This document shows positions 11,544 through 22,129 of a stretch of DNA of 64,000 bases, one piece after another. Below the pieces are notes generated by a model that saw only the letters and a list, made by a program, of their open reading frames with translations, had not been told where the DNA came from and did not search any database. How positions within the stretch are numbered: the stretch's first letter is position 1; each line of letters begins with the position of its first letter. Both the position numbers and the translations under genes were made by a program. Where the stretch lies: contig JACGWO010000011.1 of the NCBI GenBank assembly GCA_034509735.1, positions 27,574,979 to 27,638,978 of the forward strand, written 5' to 3'. Origin of the DNA: Sesamum alatum. Taxonomy: Eukaryota > Streptophyta > Magnoliopsida > Lamiales > Pedaliaceae.

Positions 11544-14500
11544 ATGGAACCACCAATGGTTTTGGGTGAGAAAGAGTGGCTGGCATGCTGTGGGAGTGTC
11601 AAATTTGCCCAAGAAATGGTGTCCGCCGGACCCTTTTTCAATTATCAAGAAGCCCTCGATGCTGCCAGAGATATCTGGTTTAACAAAGTCTCTTTCTTTC
11701 TCCCGAATTCTCTCGATATATATATATATGTGTGTGTATATATGCAGATTTATTTGTCTATTTGTTGTCCTTTTCTTCTGTTCTATAGGTGGATGTGAAT
11801 GGATGGTTGGAAGCGTTTGCTGCGCATCCTCAGATTGGTGAACGTCCTTCACAGAACCACAAAAGTCCAACCAGTGCCCAGTTCAGTTTTCCATTCTTTT
11901 TTTTCCCATTTAGATATTAAGCATCTAATGTATGTGTGTGTGCGTAGTTTTGTGAAGAATGAGTTCATAAACGATGTGTGCGAAATATCAGAGTTGAAAG
12001 TAGGCTATGTGATGAATTCTCTGGATAAAGCTACAAAAGAGTTAGGCTTTGAGTTGCTGCTCACAAGTTCATTATGATTGATCTACTTTATCTAATGAGA
12101 TGGATTTTGAGAATCTGGATGATTAGAACTTTTGTGTATAGGAAGTTTGATCGAAACCCTGTTGAGTCGGGCTTGTGCTATGTCCAAACTGTTGTTTGTT
12201 GTGGTTTTCCAGATGCAGGTAACGAGTGGGAGAACGGTTTTTGTTTGTGCCATTGTTAAGTTAGAAAATAGCTTCTGGTGCATATTTCTTTGAAGTTTTA
12301 TGATTTATAGTTTGAGCAAATAAGACATCATCTGAATCCAATCAGTAGATTTCTCTCCGTATGCTGGTTCTTTGTACTGTTTTATGCCCCTCATGATTTA
12401 TATTTCCTGTTTGAATTCTGTATGCATTCCCCAGTTGTATCTTTGGATCCTGTATCTTTGTCTCCTCAGGGGAAAAAAAGATTGAGGTTTGACTACAATC
12501 ATGAGGTCAGAAATGATAAATTGTTTTTTCACAGGTGGAGCAAGGGAGAGCAGTCTACTGCCTTAGCTACGGCTACCGACTCTACGTTACAGGTATCTAC
12601 AATTTGAAAATCAGGTATTGTTTTCCGTATGTGATGATTACTGCGGGTTCTTGGGGAGCTGATTCTGAAGAACTGTTTGCTTAATTATAAGGCTAAATAC
12701 ATTACAATGTGATAGTCCCACAACAGATCCAAAAAACATATTGAACTTCTGAAATCTTCTCTTAGTATGCCGTTGAGCAATTTCGTAGGCATTTGATGTT
12801 ATTGACTTGGAGGAGATTCCCTCGGTATTCTCCTTCTTTTTAAACATTTTATCTATTCCTAACAAAATCTAGTGCATGGAGATGGTTAACATTAAGGGAA
12901 AAAAATGAGATGTATAGAAATGTAAATCACATTCAAATGGCATATAGACTTATTAAAGTGACAGATCAATCCTAAGATAAAATTAGAGATTAACTCAAAG
13001 TTCAAACTTTGAAGGAGTATAGGCATGATCTGCGCAGAACAATATGTAAAAGAAATAAGTAATGCAACCATCTTTTATATGATGTTATTTGTCCTGATCA
13101 ATTCTCAGACACTCAGAAAAGGTTTACATTTCCGTTTACTTTGTTTCGATGGGGGCAGGGTGGCATATATTTTAGGACAATTAGGGCTGTTATGGACAAG
13201 CACTGCATGAGGGGGCTGTGATAGACTGTTAAGTTGGTGGAGCCACCCTGACTTCCTCCATAGCATTGGATACCGTCTTTTGTACAAATGCTGGGGTGCA
13301 GGCCTACTGCTTTTCGTGGCAGCTATATTTATTTTAGGGTGAAATTCATATCTATTCTGATAAACGAAAATGGTTGTAATTTTTCTTTCTTTGTAATTGA
13401 TTTTATTTTTCATGCCTTGAGCCCATCTTAGCTAGTTGCAGAGTTCACATTATTCTTTGAGAGTTAGTCTTTTGTTTTTAATATAGATGTTTGTCTGCGA
13501 TATTTTCTAGGAGCTATATGAGTGGAATGCTCGCTACAGGCAGAAGTTTGGGTTTGTCTTTCTGATCTTTGCATCTGGAAGAAGTACCCCGGAGATACTT
13601 GCAGAGATGAAGGTAATGGTTGCGTACTTAAATCCTTGCACATATAACTTCTTAAGTTAGCTTTCGTTTCAAAAAATAGTAATGCTGCAGTGTCATTGCT
13701 TTGCTGTGAAACCTTTTAAGACCATTCCTTATGGTCCGATCGGATGTTTTACTACTCAAGCTTCAAACACCTTTTCCCTTCTCAGTTGGCTATATAATTG
13801 TTAATCCCTTCTCAGTTTTTAGTGGAAAATATGTATTTTCAATTTTGTATGGGTTCTCGTGTGAAATAAGAATATGTATGGATTAGTTACTGAGATTGTT
13901 TTATATTGAGCTGGTGTCAAATTAATTTTCAATGAGATTACGTACAAATAAACATGTTTTCACTTCAATTACTGTTTCGAAAACTGAAAATTGGAAATGA
14001 AAACACAAACAAACATGTTTCAATTACCTGGTTCTTGATCCCAGCACGTGGTTCTTCAATTGTCAACTTGCTTTTCACCTCTTAAAGTTTGCTGTGTTGC
14101 TGCAACATGGTAGATTAAATTACTAGGAATCTGCAAATCGATAAAAACTTAACACACTTTTTAGTGCCATAGATGGTGTTCCATGTTACAGTAGTATTAT
14201 TCTTTCTATAGGCCAAATCTACCCGGGTTAACTTTGGAGTGTGGGTGCAGTGTCGATAGTTCATGCTCGGGAAGCAAATCCAATTTTCATACTTTGCTTT
14301 AAAAATTTCCTACATCAGTACGTAAGCCTAAAGAGAATTATCATGTGATGGCTATAATGTTGAATGCAAAAGGGGATTGATGGCTTGATTTTTACATTAC
14401 CTCCTTATCTGTTTTCTCTGTCCGCAGAAAAGATATCATAACAGGCCAATTGTTGAGTTTGAGCTCGCAGCCAAGGAACAAATGAAGATAACTGAATTAC

Positions 14501-15622
14501 GTCTGTCTAAGCTATTTTCAGCGGATGCAACTGCTGGTTCCACCACCAAGACTCCTCATACGACGGATGTGGTGACAAAAGCAGGAGGTTCTGTGTCAGA
14601 TTGGCTATTTCCATTTCTAGTTTTCAGTTTCTGTTGGTTCACGTTTTTCCTGGTTTCTGCTTGTGTTATCCCGTTTCTAGACTCTAAAATATCAGATTTT
14701 GACGAAATGGATGTTGCCTAGAAGTTGCTTTCTCTAAACTTGAAATGCTATTTCGGGGTATGATGACAGGATGTTCCCGAGATGCCCTCTGTAAAGTTCT
14801 CAAAGTTTATTAGAAGTTAAAAAGGATTTTGAAACGAGCCTCGTTAAGTTTGATGTTCTGGTTGACATGATTATCAAAACTTCGTTTGTTGAAAAATACA
14901 AGTTGCTCAATAGACAGGAAATAGCCATAAAAAAGGACGATGCAAATAGGAAAAAACGACGAAAGATTGGGCATCTGATGCTATTCTCATCTGATGTTAT
15001 GACCTCATATCCAGATGTTTATATCGAACTTGATGTCTCTGAATTGAACAGTATGTGTTTGTTATACTTATTTACACATGATATATCGCTCTCCTAAGAC
15101 TTCTGTGCATGCAAATATCCCTCAATGCAACTTCGCTTAAAGTTTTACTTGTCTGATGTTCTTTGTTGAACTGTAGAAGATCGCGTGAGCATCATCGGAG
15201 GACATTTGACTGCAGCAAATGATTCTCCCGCATCAAAGCCATCCAGGACACGGCCGCCAATCACAACCCATATCCTGGACGTGGCTCGTGGCTGTCCGGC
15301 TGCTGGCGTTGAAGTTCATCTGGAGACATGGGATAACGGCCAATCCCGGCCGTTATTTGGGCAGGCAGATTCAGGTACCTGGAAGCTTCTTGGCTCTTCA
15401 ACTACAGACAAAGACGGACGAAGCGGCCAGTTGATGAACATGGTTGACGCTCTCAATCCAGGTGTATACCGAATCAGTTTCAACACTGGAAAATACAATC
15501 CTGAGGGCTTTTTCCCATTCGTCTCTATTGTGTTTGAAGTCAGGGAATCCCAGAAATTTGAACATTTTCATGTCCCTCTGCTGCTTTCTCCGTTTTCTCT
15601 GTCCACTTATCGCGGGAGCTAG
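11544..15622 (+). CDS. TTL: TTL: bifunctional OHCU decarboxylase / 5-hydroxyisourate hydrolase, six exons, 333 aa
   Basis: Exons 11544-11687, 11789-11880, 12535-12592, 13511-13612, 14428-14587 and 15177-15622 sum to 1002 nt; all introns are GT-AG and phases agree. The protein converts 5-hydroxyisourate to OHCU and then to S-allantoin in purine breakdown. Residues 1-165 form the OHCU decarboxylase domain, with AHPQIG (His about 61) and KGEQST (Glu about 84). Residues 210-333 form the transthyretin-like HIU hydrolase, with TTHILD (His 217), DGRSG (Arg 267), HFHVP and the terminal YRGS signature. RVSIIGGHL (188-196) fits the PTS2 consensus as an internal peroxisomal signal, as in Arabidopsis TTL. 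ATG 11544 was chosen because the family N-terminus (KEWLACCGS) follows directly. No disabling change is seen. A copia LTR lies just upstream. Confidence 0.96.
15177..15215 (+). promoter_or_regulatory. PTS2-encoding segment between two possible splice acceptors of the TTL last exon
   Basis: The last exon starts after TAG at 15176. A second pyrimidine-preceded AG ends at 15215. The segment between is exactly 39 nt (13 codons) and includes the whole PTS2 RVSIIGGHL. Using the downstream acceptor would drop the signal and keep the frame (KAG-A-NDSPASK). Family knowledge: Arabidopsis TTL makes peroxisomal and cytosolic isoforms by alternative splicing at this place. That the site is used here is inference. 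Confidence 0.6.
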
Positions 15623-15949
15623 TTTCCATCCGTTGCGAGGTTTGAACGATTATTGCTCTCTTTGGCCAGCAACAATGTAATAAGCTGGAAACTGGGATGT
15701 GATTTGTAAATTCTCGTTCTGAATATGATGTTTGTATGCGATGTGGACAATCTGGGAGGGTTGAGATTGTTTGTACTTCTGTCTTTCTTAAGATCATTTC
15801 TATTTCTGTAATAAGAGGATTCAACTTCTTTGATTTCTATAGCAATGGTTCTCACTTTCCAACTGAATCTTTCGACCAGGTTCTATGAAATAGCGCAAAG
15901 ATTGACATTTCATTGAGACTCACTACATAGGTCAGCTATAGAGCCCCTG

Positions 15950-16053
15950 ACCGGCACATATGGTGCAGACGCAATCTTACCTGACGGGTATGTGGGGTGC
16001 CATCACATATGGTGCAGACGTAATCCTTCTTGATAGGTATATAAGGTGCCATC
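15950..16053. repeat. Two-copy direct repeat, unit about 51 bp
   Basis: CACATATGGTGCAGACG..AATC ... GGTGCCATCA occurs twice back to back, with several mismatches. It lies about 330 bp beyond the TTL stop codon. Function unknown. Confidence 0.85.
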
Positions 16054-16399
16054 ACTGCTTTCTCATTTATGTAACTCAAAAAAACAAGAAGAGCAATTTT
16101 CTTATCTTTTTCGTGATCTTTTACTAAGGGAGTGTCTTCAATGGTTCGAAAATATACTTTTCAACTTCTGTTTAATTTTTCAAACTTAAAAAAAGAAAAA
16201 AAAAACTTTTGGACCAAAAGTAAGAAGCATTCAAATTATTTTTATACTTTGTAGATAAATTCTACATTTTTTTTTATGTACGAGTGAGATTGAGATTTTT
16301 CGTCAATTAACTTTGGATTAAAAGTCATTTTTCTCCGACACTTCAAAAATTTATTTATTTATTTTTCTTAGTTCTTACTATGTTATACAAACTCGCAAC

Positions 16400-16800
16400 T
16401 TTTAGTTTCTTTACAAATCTCAACTTTCTCCACAACCGATCACATCTCTAAAACAAAAACTCCCATATACACTTCCTAAATAATACTTTATAAATTATTT
16501 TGGTAAGAATCGTAAAATCAAGACATACAACCACATATACGGATCAATTTTTCTCTCATTAGACTTGGGGTGCAATTGTGTCGATGACAATTTTTCCTGA
16601 TTATTTCTTCACTTCAAATCACTTCCACATCAATTACAAAGTTCAACTTTCTCCACAAACGATCACATCTCTAAAAGCGAAAACTTTCACAAACACTCCT
16701 AAATAGTACTTTCACAAAAACTCTTGGTAAGATCAAGAACCCAAAGTTCAAAACGATCAAACACAATTATCTCTATATACAACCAATATATACGGATCAC
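16400..16800. repeat. Diverged direct repeat upstream of the LEA gene
   Basis: A segment starting CAACTTTCTCCACAA.CGATC near 16420 recurs near 16648, with the same following phrases (ATCACATCTCTAAAA, CTTGGTAAGA-like, TATACGGATCA). The copies are about 230 bp apart and clearly diverged. The rest of 16054-17000 is AT-rich without a recognised element. Confidence 0.55.
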
Positions 16801-17000
16801 ATAAAAATAAAATATAAAAAGAAAATCTCTATATCATAAACTTAAAAGTACAATTGTTTTACTAAAACAAGAAGTCCCTTAATTTGATCCCTTGTGAGCC
16901 ACTAAAACCAACTTGGTTCAAAGGAAAGAAACCCTCAATGCTCAACACTTGGCATATACATATATATATATAATTCAACCATTATTACCAAGAAATTGCC

Positions 17001-17008
17001 TATATATA
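17001..17008 (+). promoter_or_regulatory. Candidate TATA box of the LEA gene
   Basis: TATATATA, preceded by GCC, lies 117 bp upstream of the LEA start codon, a normal plant distance for a leader of about 90 nt. No experimental support; TA repeats are common here. Confidence 0.4.
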
Positions 17009-17124
17009 CATTTCATTCACTTCTATCTTTTTTTAACTTTTGGTAATTAAAAGTAAAACCCATAATTAATTAAGTGAGTTCTATTGTTGGCGAGAAGGAA
17101 AAAAGTGAAGGCAATTAAGCAAAA

Positions 17125-19357
17125 ATGCAGGCCATCAAGGATAAGCTGAATGGCATGAACGAAATGCGGAAAGCCAAGGCTGGAGCAAAAGAGCAGGAAA
17201 AGGTTAGGAAGTTGCTTTACTTTTAGGGTAAATTATTTTATGATGTTAGACCTATTTACTCAAACGTTGCCTGTTTTTTGTGAAATTACACGTACATCTT
17301 TTAAGGGTGTGTTCCTGTAATGTTACTAGGGGTGGGCGTTCAGATCGTGTTGTTCGGGTCCCGACCCGATCCGAACGGATTGAATAAATTTTATAATTGT
17401 CGGGTTTTGGGTTACTCGAACCGGATTTTGAATAAATCGAGCAGGTAAAAATAATAAGAATTTCAAAATTAAAAATAAAGAAAGAACATTGAGTTATTTG
17501 TTTTTATTACTAAAGTAGGAAAATAAAAAGAGAATGATATATTATATGGGTTGGTTGATCTACCTATCAAGTGATTGATATTACGAATTGGATTGTTTTA
17601 TTTATTAGTTTGAATTAATTGTAATGTTATACTATTTTTTAACATTAATAAATTGATATAATATTTTGATATAATTAAATTTTTGTATGAGAATTTTAAA
17701 AGATAAAGTCACACCATGCATATAAATTACGATATATAAGTAATTAGCACATTTAGTGCAAATGTCATCAGGGAGTGCTAAATTCACTGAAAATTAGCGC
17801 ATGCTTGATATCTGATGGGGTGAAATTCGGGAAAGACGTAGCTTAAGCATGTGCACCAATCGTCACCAAGAAGCTTAACGAAGACAAGAACAAAAAGTGT
17901 AAAATTTCTATATTCATTCACAAGTGTCCAAAATAATAAGATTCACCCCCTATTTATAGTAAATTCTAGGGGGTGAAATTATAATGTTGACCCTCGATCC
18001 TACGGCCTAGATTAAATAGCTGAGGGCGTTTCCGTCATTTTACATGCCCCACCTTCTTTTCAACTTCCACCTCTTCAACCTCCCTTTAACTTTCTTCAAC
18101 CTTCATGGAGGGCTTTAATATAATTATTTATAAATCTTGAGGGTCTTTTCGTAAGTCTTAATTTCTTGCACTATCAGGTGACCCCTTTAATTTGGAGATA
18201 TTTAATTTTTCGATCAGCCTTGCTGATGTGGCATTTTTACCCCATGTTTTGTCCTCTTTAATTTTGAATTTGCAATTGAAGATTATAATTAAAAAAATTG
18301 GGAAATTTAGTCAAAATGTCACTAGAGTAAAGATGGCACATCAGCAAAACTAATCGAAACATTAAAAATCCCATAATTGTCACGTGCGAAATATGTGCAA
18401 ATTTCAACAAAATTAGCGTTTCCTCATGACATTTGACCTAAATGTGCTATTTTTTTTTTTTTTAAAAATTATAACCCCCAATTGCAAATTCGAAACCGGA
18501 TAGACCAAAAGTGTCGCCACCTATAGTTATATCACCATAATTGCATTTTTTTTCTTTTTAATTTTCAATGCAATTTGTTAGTAATTTTACTAATCAATAA
18601 TCAACAACTTTAATTGTCAATGAAGCCTAATTAAATTGGTGAAGTTGAGGGTCCATAACTCTTAAAGTCATGAGTTTGAATCCCACCAGCATGTGATGTT
18701 GTTCTACTTAATAATATGTATAATTTTACTTTATAATAGGTGACTGACTTAGATTGTTATTTCGGTAAGTTATTATATATCAGATATTTGATATAAATGA
18801 TTATAATCTATTTATTTAAAATAAATAATAGTTTATTGCTTCAATATCAAAAATGAAAAAACTTTAATTAGCAATTGATTTTTTGGGTTTTGTTTTAATG
18901 AACCGAGTTGCAGGTTGAGAAAATTTCGGCAAAGGCGAGACTTGAGGTGGCTCATGAAGTAAGGCTGGCCAGAGAAGCTGAGGCCGCAATGGATCTCCAC
19001 CTCGCCAGAGCCGGAGAAAAGATGATGGAGCATGCACGGAAGCACCCGCAGCCGTCCGACGGCGACGGCAGTGACCACCCGGCCCTCACCCGAGAGGGCA
19101 GCTCCAGGCAGAATTCTCACCGTATAATTTCCATATCTCCGCTACCTGAATATAATTTAACTGATGGGATGTCCGGCGGTGGTTATGGTCGGATGTCCGG
19201 TGGTGGTTCTGACAGGATGTCTGGCGGTGGTGCTGACATCTCCCCCTCCGTCTCCGTTCCCCGTGACAACACAAGCGTGGACTCTAATGCCTCCAACTCC
19301 GGAACGCCCAACGGCGGCGGCGACGCTGACGGGCCACCGAATAAAATCTTGCTGTAG
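17125..19357 (+). CDS. Late embryogenesis abundant protein, LEA_1 (group 4) family, two exons, 173 aa
   Basis: Exon 1 is 17125-17202 (26 codons) and exon 2 is 18914-19357; the intron is 1,711 bp with GT-AG ends in phase 0. The start reads MQAIKDKLNGMNEMRKAK, and exon 2 continues VEKISAKARLEVAHEVRLAR and AEAAMDLHLARAGEKMMEHA. This Lys/Ala/Glu-rich amphipathic pattern beginning MQ..K is typical of PF03760 LEA proteins, which are disordered in water and protect membranes and proteins during seed drying or dehydration. Residues about 95-173 are Gly/Ser/Pro-rich and include three RMSGGG-type repeats. There is no signal peptide or membrane segment. The second exon alone looks like an open frame from 18908, but the conserved N-terminus needs exon 1. 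Subgroup assignment is uncertain. Confidence 0.85.
17330..17420. mobile_element. Possible end of a hAT-type non-autonomous element in the LEA intron
   Basis: TAGGGGTGGGCGTTCAG followed by GGGTCCCGACCCGATCCGAA resembles the termini of plant hAT-derived MITEs. I could not find a matching opposite end. Confidence 0.3.
17745..18449. mobile_element. Inverted-repeat element in the LEA intron
   Basis: TAGCACATTTAGTGCAAATG at 17745 is matched by its diverged complement ending at 18449 (...CATTTGACCTAAATGTGCTA). The similarity continues inward for about 60 bp. No coding sequence is seen between the ends. Confidence 0.6.
18615..18830 (+). mobile_element. tRNA-derived SINE remnant in the LEA intron
   Basis: AATTGGTGAAGTTGAGG (A-box region) is followed by AAAGTCATGAGTTTGAATCCC (B-box region, one change from GTTCGAATCC) at normal tRNA spacing. 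It resembles the SINE heads near 19510, 61285 and 62475. Confidence 0.6.
19160..19235 (+). repeat. 24-bp tandem repeat inside LEA exon 2
   Basis: Three in-frame copies encode (G/R)MSGGG followed by YG, SD or AD. The unit is (C/A)GGATGTCCGGNGGTGGT plus a variable end. In-frame length means repeat-number change would not disrupt the protein. Confidence 0.9.
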
Positions 19358-19489
19358 ATATATTCATAGTAATTTGTTGTCTCTGAATAAGTGCTGCGGA
19401 GAACTTTCTTCTGCTTAGCTGCTACGATTTTTTGTTTTCACTTGATTTTACTTGTTTGTTTTCTCCATAATTTGCTTTGGTGCGCATGT

Positions 19490-21440
19490 GTGTGTTCTTT
19501 TTTGTTAGTTTAGTTTTCTAATTCCGATCTTAAAGGTCATGTGTTCGAATCCTGCATAGGATGATGTGTTATTATATAGTAGGTATTATTTGTATGTTGT
19601 AATATTTGGGTAATTTTCATTTTCATCCCTATGTTTTTAAATCAATTGCGAAGTCATCCTACATATTTTTAATTTTTGCAATGTCATCCCTCCGATGACT
19701 TTTTGAACACATTTCCCTCCAAATTAAGGGCATTTAGGTACTTTCAGCTTCATTAATTATCATTCAATTTATAAAATAAAAAATCATGTCCATTGATTAT
19801 TAACATGTAATTTCAACCGTTAGATGGACAAAAGGTACACTGCGTGCCTCTATGGAGCCATTCAAATAGCTTTTGTTAACTTAACAATTTTTTTCTTTTT
19901 CTATTTTTGATTTTTTAAATTTTAATTTTAAATTTAGAAATTATAAATACATTAATATATCAGTTTAATCATTTAGGATATTAAGAGGAAGAAAAAACTA
20001 AAAAAAATTTAATTTTAATAAACTAAATTAAACAATAAAATGTAAAAATATGTCAAATAAAACTAATCATTAGAAATTAAGTTAACCATTATAAATTAAA
20101 GATATAAGAAAAGTACACATTAAACACTAACATTTGGGTTCGATAAATTTTTTTCACCTTCTTTGTGGCATTTTAGGATTTTGTAGAAATACAAATGTAG
20201 GAAGAAGAGAAAAATTAAAAAAAAAAAAAAAATATGTGGAAAGGAATTTTTGTTGGGTTAAAATGCATCAAACTTGCCTATATTTTGAAAAGTCGACAAT
20301 AAATCCTCTTATGTTTTAGAAATAGGCGAACACTCCCCCCCCTCCCCCCAATTATTTTGTAAAATTAAGCCCAATCGCCCATCTCCGTTAAAGACTATAC
20401 GGCATTAATTTTTTGACAAATTGATCATTATGCCCTTACTTATTATATATTTGAATTTATTTTACTGATCGTTGGATCTTTATTGATTAGATCAGACAGT
20501 TAGATCTAATCAATTAATCTTGACCATTCGATCTTAAATTTATAAAAACAAATCAACATCATAAATTTAACTAATTTTAAAAAATATATTATAAAAAATA
20601 ATATTATTATTTAAAGCATGTGATTGAAGTGTTTCTATTTGTATTTAATCGTCATGTAGCTCTCAAAACGTATTAAAAAATGCACCTTTTACTGTAATAA
20701 TGAAAATATAGCTTGAAAGGATTATTAATTATTTTAGAAATTTTTATTGTTGGCTTTGTTCCGCAAACTTATATCCTATTTTTGAATTTGATTAATTCTC
20801 CATTGATACTGCTGTAATATTTTGAATTTGAGGAATGCATGGTTAATTTGTATATTGTAATTGGTGTGATTTTGGTGAACGAAACAATAGAATTTTGGAT
20901 GAAATATTTGGCTATTTTAGTGAGAATTTTTGTTTTCATGTTGCTACTTCAAATGCCAAATGGGATTTATATAAGAAAATTTTGTTGGGTATTAGTTGCT
21001 TTCCAACGGTTAGTATGTAAAGGCAAAAAAGGGACCATTCTTATATTTTTGTACAAAGGTAGGGATCCTTTTGGAATTGTATTTAAAATTGAGGGACCAA
21101 TTTGATTTGTTGCATGTGTACTACTAATTATATGAAGGATGTTTTAGTAATTTACTCTTTTGGGATGCTTTTTGACCGGAAAATATAGCCGGAAAGTCAT
21201 CGGAGGGATGACATTGCAAAAATTGAAAATGCGTAGGATGACTTTGCAATTGATTTAAAAACACAGGGATGAAAATAAAAATTACCCTGTAATACTTAGG
21301 TGTTATTTTGGTTTAATTTTATGTGATATTTGTTGATCAGGATACGATTATTATAATTGTCTCTGTTCGATATTCATATTCGACAGGACTGGTTGCAATT
21401 ATTTTGCTTCAATTAATAAAGTTCATCGCTTCCCTTAAAA
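19490..21440 (+). mobile_element. tRNA-derived SINE, split by a foldback element
   Basis: The head 19490-19607 contains AAAGGTCATGTGTTCGAATCC (B box). The body resumes at 21288 and ends near 21440 with ATTAATAAAGTTCATCGCTT and an A-rich tail. The two halves align with the SINE at 62147-62477 (minus strand) when the 1,680 bp between them is removed. Shared phrases include CGATATT and CGACAGGACTG. Confidence 0.8.
19608..21287. mobile_element. Foldback element inserted in a SINE, 10-bp target duplication
   Basis: The left end GGGTAATTTTCATTTTCATC is mirrored at the right end (...AAAATTACCC). Arms share CATCCCTCCGATGACTTT and its complement. Flanks TGTAATATTT (19598-19607) and TGTAATACTT (21288-21297) match 9 of 10. 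The centre includes a C-run near 20333 and a short unassigned frame (20839-21105) that I do not consider a gene. Confidence 0.85.
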
Positions 21441-21671
21441 GAAAAAAAGTTTTCTTCCAATGTTTTTGTTAGTCAATGTTTGTAACTGCCTCAACTTGTA
21501 AGAACGAATCACTCTCAGTAAATTTGATTTTGTTGATAGCTGCATTGACCAGTAATCTGTTAAGTACCCTTAGAAGCAACTTATTGTTCTTACAACCTGC
21601 TATGCCATGCGTCATTGGTGTTGAAACAATCCAAATATTTTGTAACTTAGATTGAATTTTTTATTTCAAAT

Positions 21672-22028
21672 TGTAAGCTGTAGCTGAAAACTCTATGTAC
21701 TAGAACAAGTGTCACTCCACTAGAAGACGTGCTATATACTTGGTTTATGCTTTTTGGTTATTGTACTCCTTTGTTTTCCTTCTGTAAACGTTAGTGGGTT
21801 TCTTTAAGTGAAGTGCAACTTAGGAGTTGTGTCTATCTGTTAGGGGAAGTTAAGTTGTTATTTGGTTGTTGTTAGCAGTTAGTCCAGGTTTCGAACTCTA
21901 CATATAGGGCTGACTCCTTTTAACTGAGTAATTCAATCGATTCATTCTTCTTCCTCGTTGACTCAACCGCGTTCCACTCAAGATTTTTCCATGGCCAAGA
22001 ACTCTTTTGTGTTCTTTGTTTCTTGTCA
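21672..22028 (+). repeat. 5' LTR of the plus-strand copia element
   Basis: 357 bp with TG...CA ends, preceded by CAAAT. The primer-binding site starts at 22029. Confidence 0.93.
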
Positions 22029-22129
22029 TGGTATCAACGCCATCAATTTGCTGGTCTCCAATACTTCTTCCCCTTAGCTAGAACCACCCTATTAGTATAA
22101 CAACCATTATTCCATAAGTGAATCCAGCC

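Noticed and set aside
11454..11870. 138-aa minus-strand and 120-aa plus-strand frames around the TTL first exon
   Set aside because: They cross the GA repeat and lie out of frame with the TTL exons; no family resemblance.
14867..15097. 76-aa frame in TTL intron 5
   Set aside because: Lies between well-supported exons 5 and 6. No resemblance recognised, and including it would break the TTL reading. It could be a captured fragment, but evidence is lacking.
1..15622. A functional cluster of the CHY1-like and TTL genes because both families act in peroxisomes
   Set aside because: They belong to unrelated pathways, are on opposite strands and are 9 kb apart with transposons between; chance proximity is the simpler reading.
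18833..19274. Minus-strand frames of 95 and 62 aa over LEA exon 2
   Set aside because: Antisense shadows of a GC-rich exon whose plus-strand frame matches LEA_1.
20839..21105. 88-aa hydrophobic frame
   Set aside because: Located in the centre of a foldback element and AT-driven in composition; no start context or family match.
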